The notes beneath the pieces are model-generated. The model made no database searches. It saw only the letters and a program-made list of their open reading frames with translations, and was not told where the DNA came from. Positions 35,080-43,189 of a stretch of 64,000 bases of DNA are shown piece after piece. Source of the DNA: Actinosynnema pretiosum (lineage in GTDB: Bacteria; Actinomycetota; Actinomycetes; Mycobacteriales; Pseudonocardiaceae); contig NZ_JAMTCF010000025.1 in NCBI RefSeq assembly GCF_024171695.1, positions 1 to 64,000 on the forward strand, in the 5' to 3' direction. Made by a program: the position numbers and the translations under genes. The number at the start of each line of letters is the position of its first letter. Position 1 is the stretch's first letter.

Positions 35080-35352
35080 TTACCCGTGGACGCGGCGACC
35101 GCGGCTGGTCACCACGTGGTAGATGGCGAGCACGATCAGCGAACCGAGAATGGCCAGGAGCCAGGTGCTCAGGTCGAAGAAGCTGCCGATGCCGGTGCCG
35201 AACAGCGCACTGCCGATGAACCCGCCCAGAATGGCGCCGACGACGCCGAGAAGCATGGTCACGATGATGCCACCGGGGTCCCTACCGGGCATGACGGCCT
35301 TGGCGATGGCGCCGGCGATGAGACCCAGAACGATCCAACCCAGGATGCCCAC
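35080..35352 (-). CDS. GlsB/YeaQ/YmgE-family stress membrane protein
   Basis: 90 residues from GTG 35352, chosen because GGAAG lies seven bases upstream and homologues begin MGILGWIVLGLIAGAIAK. An ATG six codons earlier is also open. Three hydrophobic helices, rich in Gly (GILGWIVLGLIAGAIAKAVMPGRDPGG, MLLGVVGAILGGFIGSALFG, LLAILGSLIVLAIYHVV). The family is a transglycosylase-associated or Asp23-anchoring envelope-stress protein of poorly known function. Monocistronic with its own terminator. Confidence 0.85.
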   Translation of the reverse strand: MGILGWIVLGLIAGAIAKAVMPGRDPGGIIVTMLLGVVGAILGGFIGSALFGTGIGSFFDLSTWLLAILGSLIVLAIYHVVTSRGRRVHG

Positions 35353-35520
35353 TGTGCTGCTTCCTTTCAATCAGCCGCCGCGCCGTAACGGATGGTGCGG
35401 CGCGCTTCGTCGTCGTGCTGCTTGCTGAACCGAGGATGCCCCCCTGGGCGCGCTCCCACACCTCTTCGCGAAAAAACTTCAGCCGTTTTTCCGACCCCGC
35501 CAGCGGGTACCCCTGAACGT

Positions 35521-36507
35521 GTGATTGCCCAGTCTGATCGCGCGAAATCCCTCTTCCCCGAGCTGGAGGAAGAGCTCGTCGTGGACTACGAGGACGGCGA
35601 CGACCCGGTCCTCCTGCGCGCCGACGGCTCCGAGGTCGACACGTGGCGGGAGAACTACCCGTACCGCGAGCGCCTGGACCGCGCGCGCTACGAGCTGCAG
35701 AAGCGGCTGCTCCAGATCGAGCTGCTCAAGCTCCAGTACTGGATCAAGGACACCGGCCAGCGGATGGTCGTCCTCTTCGAGGGGCGCGACGCGGCGGGCA
35801 AGGGCGGCACGATCAAGCGGTTCACCGAGCACCTCAACCCGCGCGGCGCGCGCGTGGTGGCGCTGGGCAAGCCGACCGACCGCGAGCAGGGCGAGTGGTA
35901 CTTCCAGCGCTACGTCAACCACCTGCCCACCGCCGGTGAGATGGTCCTGTTCGACCGCTCCTGGTACAACCGCGCGGGCGTCGAGCGCGTCATGGGGTAC
36001 TGCTCCGACGAGGACTACGAGCGGTTCCTGCGGCAGGTGCCGCAGTTCGAGCAGATGCTCGTGGACGACGGCGTGCTGCTCGTGAAGCTGTGGTTCTCGG
36101 TGTCGCGCGCCGAGCAGCGCACCCGGTTCCTCATCCGCCAGGTCGACCCGGTGCGCCAGTGGAAGCTCAGCGCCAACGACCTGGAGTCGCTGGACAAGTG
36201 GGACGCGTACACCGAGGCGAAGGTCGCGATGTTCCGCGCGACCGACACGGGGTATTCCCCGTGGACGGTGGTCAAGAGCAACGACAAGAAGCGGGCCAGG
36301 GTCGAGGCGATGCGCAGCGTCCTCGCCAGGTTCGACTACGCGGACAAGGACCGGGAGGCGGTGGGCGACCCCGACCTGCGCATCATCGGGGCCGCCGCCA
36401 CGCTCCTGGAGGAGGGGGAGGACGAGTCCTCGCTGAGCCCGACGCCGATCGCGCCCATCCCCGACCCGGACCACGGTCCGGGATTGCACCCGGAAGACGG
36501 AACCTGA
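35521..36507 (+). CDS. ppk2: Polyphosphate kinase 2 (PPK2)
   Basis: 328 residues from GTG 35521. No ribosome site is obvious, so the start could be slightly different or the message leaderless. PPK2 marks: Walker A FEGRDAAGKGGTIKRF (~87-101), NPRGARVVALGKPTDREQGEWYFQRY, Walker B EMVLFDRSWYNRAGVERVMGYC, WFSVSRAEQRTRF and SPWTVVKSNDKKRAR. It uses polyphosphate to phosphorylate nucleotides or the reverse. A short acidic/Pro-rich tail follows residue 300. It stands alone in front of the sigma factor gene (128 bases apart). Confidence 0.93.
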   Translation: MIAQSDRAKSLFPELEEELVVDYEDGDDPVLLRADGSEVDTWRENYPYRERLDRARYELQKRLLQIELLKLQYWIKDTGQRMVVLFEGRDAAGKGGTIKRFTEHLNPRGARVVALGKPTDREQGEWYFQRYVNHLPTAGEMVLFDRSWYNRAGVERVMGYCSDEDYERFLRQVPQFEQMLVDDGVLLVKLWFSVSRAEQRTRFLIRQVDPVRQWKLSANDLESLDKWDAYTEAKVAMFRATDTGYSPWTVVKSNDKKRARVEAMRSVLARFDYADKDREAVGDPDLRIIGAAATLLEEGEDESSLSPTPIAPIPDPDHGPGLHPEDGT

Positions 36508-36635
36508 CGTGGAATGAGCGCCACGGCAGGTGCGTTGACACCGTGGTTGCCCGGATCGGGCGCCCAACCGTGACCTCCGCGCGCCAGTGCTACCAGCCGC
36601 CCGCGCGTGGGGTGCGACCAGACAGGGAGACGGTC

Positions 36636-37598
36636 ATGCCGCTGACGAAGCCCACCGCCGACCAGAGCCGTCGCCGAGCGTCGGAGCAGTCAGCCGACGC
36701 CGACCTGTTCGGCCAGTACCTGCGCCAGGTCGGCTCGACGCCGCTGCTCACCGCGGCGGAGGAGGTCGTGCTGGCCAGGCGCATCGAGGCGGGCGTGTAC
36801 GCCGAGCACCTGCTCGCCGACACCGCCCCCACGCCCGCGCGCCGCCGCGCGCTGAACCAGGTGGTGGCGGACGGGCGGGACGCCAAGGACCACATGATCC
36901 GGGCCAACCTGCGCCTGGTGGTGTCGGTGGCGAAGAAGCACTCGTTCCGGGGGCTGCCGCTGCTGGACGTGGTGCAGGAGGGCAACCTCGGGCTGATCCG
37001 CGCGGTCGAGAAGTTCGACTACAGCAAGGGGTACAAGTTCTCCACGTACGCCATCTGGTGGATCAGGCAGGCGATCGAGCGCGGGCTGGCCGAGCAGACC
37101 AGGACGGTGCGGCTGCCGGTGCACGTGGTCGAGGAGCTGTCGAAGATCAAGAAGGCGGAGCGCAAGCTGCGCGCCGAGCTGGACCGCGAGCCGACGGTCG
37201 AGGAGCTGGCCGGGGTGACCGGCCTGCGCGCGCCGCGCGTCGCCGAGCTGCGCGACGCCGGGCGGGCCACGATCAGCCTGGAGACGCCGGTGGGCGACGA
37301 GGGCAGCGCGTCGGTGGCCGACCTGATCGAGGACGCGGACGCGGCGAGCGCGTACGACGCGGTGGAGCAGGCGGCGTTCTCGTCGGAGCTGCGGGCCCTG
37401 GTCGAGACGCTGCCCGCGCGGCAGGCGCTGATCGTGAGCAGGCGGTACGGGCTGACCGACGGGCGGGTGCACACGCTGCAGGAGGTCGCCGAGGAGCTGG
37501 GGCTGACGCGGGAGCGGATCAGGCAGCTGGAGAAGGAGTCGCTGCGGTTCCTGCGGGACCCGCAGCACAACCGGGGGCTGCTGGCGTGGGCCGGGTGA
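36636..37598 (+). CDS. RpoD-family (group 1/2) RNA polymerase sigma factor
   Basis: 320 residues, ATG 36636 with AGGGAG six bases upstream. Regions 1.2 to 4.2 are all present: DLFGQYLRQVGSTPLLTAAEEVVLARRIE (1.2), NLRLVVSVAKKHSFRGLPLLDVVQEGNLGLIRAVEKFDYSKGYKFSTYAIWWIRQAI (2), ERKLRAELDREPTVEEL (3) and RRYGLTDGRVHTLQEVAEELGLTRERIRQLEKESLRFLR (4). There is no long N-terminal extension, so this is probably a group 2 factor (SigB/HrdD-like) used in stress or late growth rather than the housekeeping factor. Its 3' terminator is at 37621. Confidence 0.92.
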   Translation: MPLTKPTADQSRRRASEQSADADLFGQYLRQVGSTPLLTAAEEVVLARRIEAGVYAEHLLADTAPTPARRRALNQVVADGRDAKDHMIRANLRLVVSVAKKHSFRGLPLLDVVQEGNLGLIRAVEKFDYSKGYKFSTYAIWWIRQAIERGLAEQTRTVRLPVHVVEELSKIKKAERKLRAELDREPTVEELAGVTGLRAPRVAELRDAGRATISLETPVGDEGSASVADLIEDADAASAYDAVEQAAFSSELRALVETLPARQALIVSRRYGLTDGRVHTLQEVAEELGLTRERIRQLEKESLRFLRDPQHNRGLLAWAG

Positions 37599-37620
37599 GC
37601 TGAGGAAGCAGGCGGTGGAG

Positions 37621-37648
37621 GCCGCGTCCGGGAGCCGGGCGCGGCTTT
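37621..37648 (+). terminator. Hairpin plus T-run after the sigma factor gene
   Basis: GCCGCGTCCGG (37621-37631) pairs with CCGGGCGCGGC (37635-37645), one wobble, followed by TTT, ahead of the convergent immunity gene. Confidence 0.7.
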
Positions 37649-37652
37649 CGCG

Positions 37653-38075
37653 TCACAGCAGCCAGGCGAGCGCGTCCCGCCACCGCGGCTCGGCCGGGCG
37701 CTCCCCGCCGGTTCGCATGTACTCGTGCGCGGCGCGGCGCACGACGTCGAGCGGGATCTCGCAGTCCGGCGGGTACTCGGTGTCGGACATCATGTAGTAG
37801 TAGAGGACGTGGTCCTCGTGCCGCTGGGGTGATCCCGGCGCGCGCGTGCTGAACCACGCCTCCCGGTTGAAGCTGTAGCAGAGCGATCCGACCCGGTCTC
37901 GCGCGTTCACACCCACGGTGAGCCTGGGCGCGACGAGCTCGTCCGCCAGGTCCAGCTCGACCAGGACCCGCGCGTCCCGACCGGCCAGGACGTCCAGCAC
38001 CCGGTCCAGGTCCTCGGGGGACGAGAGGACCTCGGGTTCGTCCTGCCCCTGGTCGTACCAGGCCGTCAGGTCCAC
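37653..38075 (-). CDS. Imm1-type immunity protein, second copy
   Basis: 140 residues from GTG 38075 (a TTG one codon earlier sits at better distance from GGAGGGG). Strong Imm1 pattern: SPEDLDRVLDVLAGRD, RVGSLCYSFNREAWFSTRAPG, VLYYYMMSDTEYPPDCEIPLDVVRRAAHEYMRTGGERPAEPRW. The first codons overlap the end of the deaminase gene. Presumed antidote of that protein. Confidence 0.78.
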   Translation of the reverse strand: MDLTAWYDQGQDEPEVLSSPEDLDRVLDVLAGRDARVLVELDLADELVAPRLTVGVNARDRVGSLCYSFNREAWFSTRAPGSPQRHEDHVLYYYMMSDTEYPPDCEIPLDVVRRAAHEYMRTGGERPAEPRWRDALAWLL

Positions 38076-38794
38076 CAAGGCCGTGCCCCTCCCGTGTAGC
38101 GGACCCGGATCCGCATCCCGCCCGCGTTGGTCCCGTGCACGGTCAGCGTGCTCCCCTCGGGCAGGATGATCGGCACCAGGGTGTCACAGTTGTACTTCCC
38201 CTTGCAGGGCTCGTGGTTGATCACCACGGTCGCGTGGCGGATGCCCTTCGCGACCATGTGGGCGGCCAGTTTCATCTCCACGTCGCTGCTGCGCTGCACC
38301 AGGTCGGGGATCCCCTTCTCCACCAGCTGGGGGTTCACCAGGACCGACTTGTCGTCGCGCCCGCTGACGATCGGCCGCGCCTGCCCGTCGGGCCCGATCC
38401 ACCGGCCGTGCGTCTTCTGCCCCGTGTTGGGGACCACCGGCGGCGGCAGTTCGCGGCGCAGCCGCTCGACCCGGTCCCACGGGACGGCCGGAGGCTCGTC
38501 GTCACGCGCCCCTCCCCCTTCGCCCAGCAGGGCCGCCCGCACGGCCTCCAGCCGCGCCTCGATCCCCTCCAGCAGCGGCCCCAGCTCGTCCCGGACGCCG
38601 TCCGCCACGCCCGCGAACGCGTCCAGCGCCCGCGCCGCGTCCTCCTCCAGCCCAGCCGCGCCCTCGAGCGCCAGCGCCAGCCCGGCGCGCGCCTCCTCCA
38701 CCAACGCCCGCGCCGTCGCCAAGGCGTCCCGGCAGCGCCCCACCAGCTCCACGACCTGAGCCAGCCGGTCGGCGACCTCCCCGATCGACGCCAC
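38066..38794 (-). CDS. SCP1.201/DddA-like deaminase, second copy with altered zinc motif
   Basis: 242 residues, GTG 38794, GGGGAGG seven bases upstream. Same plan as the gene at 34186: helical N-terminus (1-95), linker RVERLRRELPPPVVPNTGQKTHGRW nearly identical, then the deaminase core. The PC-x5-C motif is intact (HEPCKGKYNCDT, C197/C203) and LPEGSTLTVHG follows, but the HVE motif reads DVE (171-173, SSDVEMKLAAHM), so the expected His ligand is Asp. It may be a catalytically weak variant or a family subtype. N-terminal halves differ strongly between the two copies while linker and core are similar, as is usual when toxin modules are shuffled. Confidence 0.72.
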   Translation of the reverse strand: MASIGEVADRLAQVVELVGRCRDALATARALVEEARAGLALALEGAAGLEEDAARALDAFAGVADGVRDELGPLLEGIEARLEAVRAALLGEGGGARDDEPPAVPWDRVERLRRELPPPVVPNTGQKTHGRWIGPDGQARPIVSGRDDKSVLVNPQLVEKGIPDLVQRSSDVEMKLAAHMVAKGIRHATVVINHEPCKGKYNCDTLVPIILPEGSTLTVHGTNAGGMRIRVRYTGGARPWWT

Positions 38795-38951
38795 CGCACC
38801 GCCTCCCCGACGGCGAAGGCACGGACGTCCCCGACGCTAGGCCGCCCCACCCACCCCGCGCGGGTGAACCACCCTCACCCCACCGAGCGAAACCCGTTAC
38901 ACCATCCGGTGACATGCGACCCTCCTCACCAAACCCCCACCACCCCCACGC

Positions 38952-38971
38952 CTATCTCACATGTGAGATAG
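38952..38971. promoter_or_regulatory. Perfect 20-bp palindromic operator before the XRE-MurA gene
   Basis: CTATCTCACA followed by its exact reverse complement TGTGAGATAG, ending nine bases before the GTG at 38981. TAGCGT at 38969-38974 would be a -10 element if transcription starts at the GTG, so the operator would overlap the promoter of a leaderless message. The natural binder is the XRE domain encoded directly downstream. Confidence 0.75.
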
Positions 38972-38980
38972 CGTCCTCCC

Positions 38981-40519
38981 GTGACCAAGGATCTTGACCG
39001 CGACTACCTCACCCGCGTCGGCGGGCTCATCCGCGCCTCCCGCAGGCAGCGCGGGTGGAGCCAGGCCCAGCTCGCCTCGGCGGTGTCGACCAGCCAGAGC
39101 GCGATCAACCGCATCGAGCAGGGCGGCCAGAACCTGAGCCTGGAGATGCTCTCCCGGATCAGCGAGGCGCTCGACTCCGGGATCGTCTCGATCGGCCAGC
39201 CCGCCCCCACCCACCTGCGGGTGACCGGCGGCCGTCAGCTGTCCGGCACCATCAGCGTCAAGACCAGCAAGAACGCCGGAGTGGCCCTGCTCTGCGCGTC
39301 GCTGCTGAACTCCGGTCGCACCGTCCTGCGCAAGCTCGCCCGCATCGAGGAGGTCAACCGCATCCTCGAAGTCCTCACCAGCATCGGCGTCCGCACCCGC
39401 TGGCTGAACGACGACAACGACCTGGAGATCATCCCGCCCAAGCGCCTCGACCTCGCGGGCATCAACGTCGACGCCGCCCGCCGCACCCGCAGCATCATCA
39501 TGCTGCTCGGCCCCCTCCTGCACCACGAGGAGCGCTTCGAGCTCCCCTACGCGGGCGGCTGCGCGCTGGGATCGCGGACGGTCGAGCCGCACATGGTCGC
39601 GCTTCGCCCGTTCGGGTTGGAGGTCAAGGCCGCCGCGGGCAGCTACCACGCCGAGGTGGACCGCACCGCCCCCAAGCGCCCGATCGTGCTCACCGAGCGG
39701 GGTGACACGGTGACCGAGAACGCGCTCATGGCGGCGGCCCGCCACGAGGGCACGACGGTCATCCGCAACGCCAGCCCGAACTACATGGTCCAGGACCTGT
39801 GCTTCTTCCTGACCGAGCTGGGCGTGCGCATCGAGGGCGTGGGCACCACGACGCTGACCGTGCACGGCGTCGGCGCGGTCGACCAGGACATCGACTACTC
39901 CCCCTCCGAGGACCCGATCGAGGCGATGAGCCTGATCTCCGCCGCGATCGTCACCTCCTCCGAGATCACCATCCAGCGCGTGCCGATCGAGTTCCTGGAG
40001 ATCGAGCTGGCCCTGCTGGAGGAGATGGGCCTGGACTACGACCGCACCGACGAGTACCCGGCCGCCAACGGCCGCACCCGGCTGGTCGACCTGGTCGTGC
40101 GCCCCTCCGCGCTGCACGCCCCCATCGACAAGATCCACCCCATGCCGTTCCCCGGCCTGAACATCGACAACCTGCCGTTCTTCGCGCTCATCGCGGCCGT
40201 CGCGCAGGGCTCGACCCTGATCCACGACTGGGTGTACGAGAACCGCGCGCTGTACCTGACCGAGCTGACCAAGCTCGGCGCGAAGGTCACCCTGATGGAC
40301 CCGCACCGGGTGTACGTCGAGGGCCCCACGCACTGGTCCGGCGCCGAGGTGATCTGCCCGCCCGCGCTGCGCCCGGCCGTCGTGGTGCTGCTGGCGATGC
40401 TCGCCGCGAAGGGCACGTCGGTGCTGCGCAACGTGTACGTGATCAACCGCGGTTACGAGCAGCTCGCCGAGCGGCTGAACCAGCTCGGCGCGGAGATCAG
40501 CACTTTCCGCGACATCTGA
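38981..40519 (+). CDS. XRE-HTH fused to UDP-GlcNAc enolpyruvyl transferase (MurA-like)
   Basis: 512 residues. Residues 8-70 form an XRE helix-turn-helix (LIRASRRQRGWSQAQLASAVSTSQSAINRIEQG). From about 78 on it is a full MurA-type enolpyruvyl transferase: VKTSKNAGVALLCASLL (substrate Lys/Asn), YAGGCALGSRTVEPH with the phosphoenolpyruvate Cys C194, and LNIDNLPFFALIAAVAQG. So it can potentially both bind DNA and make or sense cell-wall precursors. It is a second MurA-type enzyme rather than the housekeeping one. No ribosome site; a perfect palindrome lies directly upstream, suggesting self-repression modulated by precursor binding. Confidence 0.9.
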   Translation: MTKDLDRDYLTRVGGLIRASRRQRGWSQAQLASAVSTSQSAINRIEQGGQNLSLEMLSRISEALDSGIVSIGQPAPTHLRVTGGRQLSGTISVKTSKNAGVALLCASLLNSGRTVLRKLARIEEVNRILEVLTSIGVRTRWLNDDNDLEIIPPKRLDLAGINVDAARRTRSIIMLLGPLLHHEERFELPYAGGCALGSRTVEPHMVALRPFGLEVKAAAGSYHAEVDRTAPKRPIVLTERGDTVTENALMAAARHEGTTVIRNASPNYMVQDLCFFLTELGVRIEGVGTTTLTVHGVGAVDQDIDYSPSEDPIEAMSLISAAIVTSSEITIQRVPIEFLEIELALLEEMGLDYDRTDEYPAANGRTRLVDLVVRPSALHAPIDKIHPMPFPGLNIDNLPFFALIAAVAQGSTLIHDWVYENRALYLTELTKLGAKVTLMDPHRVYVEGPTHWSGAEVICPPALRPAVVVLLAMLAAKGTSVLRNVYVINRGYEQLAERLNQLGAEISTFRDI

Positions 40520-40526
40520 CCCGGAC

Positions 40527-40553
40527 GGGGGTCCGGCGATCGACCGGACCCCC
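40527..40553. terminator. Bidirectional hairpin between convergent genes
   Basis: GGGGGTCCGG (40527-40536) and CCGGACCCCC (40544-40553), loop CGATCGA. Confidence 0.75.
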
Positions 40554-40564
40554 ACCACGCCCGG

Positions 40565-41593
40565 TCACAGCCCGTGCCGACGACCACCGGCGACGACCTC
40601 GGCCAGCCGTCGCTCCGCCTCGTGCGAGAACGGCTCCCGCAGCGCCGCCACGGCCGCCGCCGTCTCGTCGTTCACCAGCTCCCCGTTCAGCGCCGCCCCG
40701 GCCATCAGCCCGGCCGCCGCCGAGGTGATCACCTGCCCGGACAGGTCGGTGACGTTCCCGGCGATCCGCACCCCCGGCACCGCCGTCGCCCCGGCCGGAC
40801 CGGACGGCACCGCCGAGCCGATCACGTGCCCGTCCCGCACCTCGTCCACCGGGTGCAGCCCGAGCGGCGCGAGGAAGTCGGCCCGCGCCACGAACCTCGG
40901 CGCCACCACGAGCGCGTCCAGCGCCACGTCCCGGTCACCCGCGAGCCGCACCCCGACGAGCCGGTCGTCCGCGCTCACGACCTCCTCGACGACCCCGTCG
41001 ACGACCTCGACCCCGCGCGCCCGCAACTGCTCCTCGGCCAGCTCACCGAGCGCCGGCCCGGTGTGCCGCAGCAGCACCACCCGGTCGCTGAGCTGCCGGA
41101 ACAGCAGGACCTGGTGCACCGCCATCGGCCCGGTCGCCAGCACCCCGATGCGCTGGTCGCGCACCTCCCAGCCGTGGCAGAACGGGCAGTGCAGCACGTC
41201 CCGCCCCCACCGCTCGCGCAGCCCCGGCACCTCGGGCAGCTCGTCGACGAGACCGGTGGCGACCAGCACCTTCCGCGCCCGCACCACCCCCGAGGACGCC
41301 CGCACCAGGAACCCGTCCCCGTCCCGCTCGACCGCGCTCACCCGCCCGGACACCACCTTGCCGCCGTACGAGACGACCTCGTCGCGACCGAGGGCGAGCA
41401 GCTCGCGCGGCGGGAGCCCGTCGCGGGAGAGGAAGTTGTGCATGTGCTCGGCGGGCGCGTTGCGCGGCGCCCCCGAGTCGATCACCAGGACGTCGCGGCG
41501 CGACCGCGCCAGCGCCACCGCCCCGCTCAGCCCGGCGGCCCCGCCACCGATGACCACGACGTCGTGCTCCTGCGTCCCACCCGTGTTCTCCAT
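40565..41593 (-). CDS. FAD-dependent thioredoxin-reductase-like oxidoreductase
   Basis: 342 residues, ATG 41593. FAD Rossmann motif VVVIGGGAAGLSGAVALARS, a CxxC pair in VLHCPFCHGWE (redox-active disulfide at the thioredoxin-reductase position), and a C-terminal FAD segment VRIAGNVTDLSGQVITSAAAGLMAGAAL. The second Rossmann motif is degenerate (VLATGPMAVHQ instead of GGGxSA), so NADPH use is uncertain. Related proteins include disulfide-forming enzymes such as HlmI/DepH/GliT and stand-alone ferredoxin-type reductases. No biosynthetic cluster is adjacent, so the substrate is open. Confidence 0.85.
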   Translation of the reverse strand: MENTGGTQEHDVVVIGGGAAGLSGAVALARSRRDVLVIDSGAPRNAPAEHMHNFLSRDGLPPRELLALGRDEVVSYGGKVVSGRVSAVERDGDGFLVRASSGVVRARKVLVATGLVDELPEVPGLRERWGRDVLHCPFCHGWEVRDQRIGVLATGPMAVHQVLLFRQLSDRVVLLRHTGPALGELAEEQLRARGVEVVDGVVEEVVSADDRLVGVRLAGDRDVALDALVVAPRFVARADFLAPLGLHPVDEVRDGHVIGSAVPSGPAGATAVPGVRIAGNVTDLSGQVITSAAAGLMAGAALNGELVNDETAAAVAALREPFSHEAERRLAEVVAGGRRHGL

Positions 41594-41624
41594 GCCGACG
41601 ACTGTGCCTCCGGTCGTGCGTCAT

Positions 41625-41658
41625 CGGCAAAGTTTTTTGCCGTATCAGCAACACGGCA
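41625..41658. promoter_or_regulatory. Overlapping inverted repeats upstream of the oxidoreductase
   Basis: CGGCAAA (41625-41631) with TTTGCCG (41636-41642), and TGCCGT (41638-41643) with ACGGCA (41653-41658). They lie 32-65 bases upstream of the oxidoreductase ATG in its promoter region. Regulator unknown. Confidence 0.4.
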
Positions 41659-41843
41659 TCGGACGGGCCCCGCTCGGCGACCGCCCCCGTCGAACGCCCT
41701 CGACACCATCCGGGAAAACCCTGCCCGCACCCCGCGAACCCTCCGAAAAGGCTTTCCCGCAAACCCGCCGACTTCCTTGACCACCGAACCGGAATCGTGC
41801 TCGGATCGACCGGGAATGCATTTCCCGCACCGAGGAGAAACCC

Positions 41844-43097
41844 GTGCGAAACCGCCCGTCCCGCACGCTCGCCGCAGCGCTCGCGGCCATCCTGACCTGC
41901 GCCTTAGCCCCGTCAGCCGCAGCACGCCCCGCAGCGGGGGCAGCCGCTCTCCCACCCACCGCCGTCGCGCTCGGCGACAGCTTCGTCAGCGGTGAGGGCG
42001 CGGGCGACTACCTCCCCGTCACCGACCTGACCGGAACCCCCCAGGCCTTTCCCGGGTGGTCCGCGCCGAACAGCAACGCGTTCTTCTGCCACCGCTCCGC
42101 GAACGCCTCCCTGTTCCGCGCCGCCCTGCCCGGCATCACCCAGCGGGTGAACCTGGCCTGCTCCGGCGGCAGGCCCCAGGACGTCGCCGCGCCGTCCGCG
42201 TCCCGCCCGAACGGCCGCTCCGTCGCCTCCCAGCTCGACCAGCTGCGCGCCACCGCCCGCACCGGCGACGTCGACCTGGTGCTGATCGGCCTCGGCTCCA
42301 ACAACAGCTCGTTCACCTTCGGCCAGGTCGCCGAGCTGTGCGCGAACCGGTTCATCGCGGACGCCTGGACCGGCTGGTGGGAGTTCTGGGCGGGCGACGT
42401 GCCGCAGCAGCCCTGCTACCCGTCGGACCTGGCCACCCCGGCCCAGCTGGCCGCCGCCACCGCCGAGACGGTCGCCGCCGTGCGGCAGGTGCTGGACGTG
42501 CTGGCCGAGGTCGACGCGGACGGCGCGCACCGGGTGGTGCTCCAGGACTACACAAACCCGCTGCCCACCGACCTCGCCGCCCGCTACCACTCCGAGGAGG
42601 ACCGCGACGACACCAGGGACAAGTTCCGCGCGCTGGGCGCGGAGCGGTACGCGGCTGGCTGCCCGATCCACCGGGCGAGCCTGTCCCCCGGCCACGGGTT
42701 CTCGGCCGGTCTGGGCGCGCTGGTGCGCGACGTGCACGCCACCCTGTCCGCCGAGCGGCCGGGCGCGGACCTGGTGCTGCTGGACGTGCAGCGGGCGTTC
42801 GACGGGGCGCGGCTGTGCGAGACCGACGTGAGCCCGGCGGGGGCGCTGGCCACGCCGATCCGGTTGCAGGACGGGCCGAGCGGGGTGCCGGTGACCGACC
42901 TGGCGGGCAAGGACAAGATCGCCATCCAGCGCATCGCCCGCACCTGCGTGGACCACTTCCAGACGTGCCAGGAGTCTTGGCACCCGTCGGTCGCCGGGCA
43001 CGGGGTGCTGGGCGAGTGCCTGGCGGGCGCGGCGGCGACCGCGAGCCGGGAGGTGCGCTGCACGAGGTCACCCGCAGGGGTGGTCACGGTCGGCTGA
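41844..43097 (+). CDS. Secreted SGNH-hydrolase (GDSL lipase/esterase)
   Basis: 417 residues, GTG 41844 with GAGGAG upstream. Sec signal peptide (basic MRNRPSR, hydrophobic LAAALAAILTCALAPS, cleavage near AAARPAAGA). SGNH blocks: GDSFVSGEGAGDY (S46), LACSGGRPQDV, LIGLGSNNSSFTF, and the C-terminal catalytic pair in ESWHPSVAGHGVLG. Several cysteines suggest disulfides as in Streptomyces SGNH lipases. Extracellular esterase of unknown substrate. Confidence 0.88.
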   Translation: MRNRPSRTLAAALAAILTCALAPSAAARPAAGAAALPPTAVALGDSFVSGEGAGDYLPVTDLTGTPQAFPGWSAPNSNAFFCHRSANASLFRAALPGITQRVNLACSGGRPQDVAAPSASRPNGRSVASQLDQLRATARTGDVDLVLIGLGSNNSSFTFGQVAELCANRFIADAWTGWWEFWAGDVPQQPCYPSDLATPAQLAAATAETVAAVRQVLDVLAEVDADGAHRVVLQDYTNPLPTDLAARYHSEEDRDDTRDKFRALGAERYAAGCPIHRASLSPGHGFSAGLGALVRDVHATLSAERPGADLVLLDVQRAFDGARLCETDVSPAGALATPIRLQDGPSGVPVTDLAGKDKIAIQRIARTCVDHFQTCQESWHPSVAGHGVLGECLAGAAATASREVRCTRSPAGVVTVG

Positions 43098-43189
43098 ACG
43101 GCCGTTTCCGCTCGTCCGGGCCGGGTACGCGGCGGGGGTCGGACTCCGTGACGGGGGTCGGACTTCACGACGGGCGAGGAGGTCGGGCC

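Noticed and set aside
36535-36563. TTGACA before the sigma factor gene as a -35 element
   Set aside because: No acceptable -10 hexamer lies 16-18 bases downstream.
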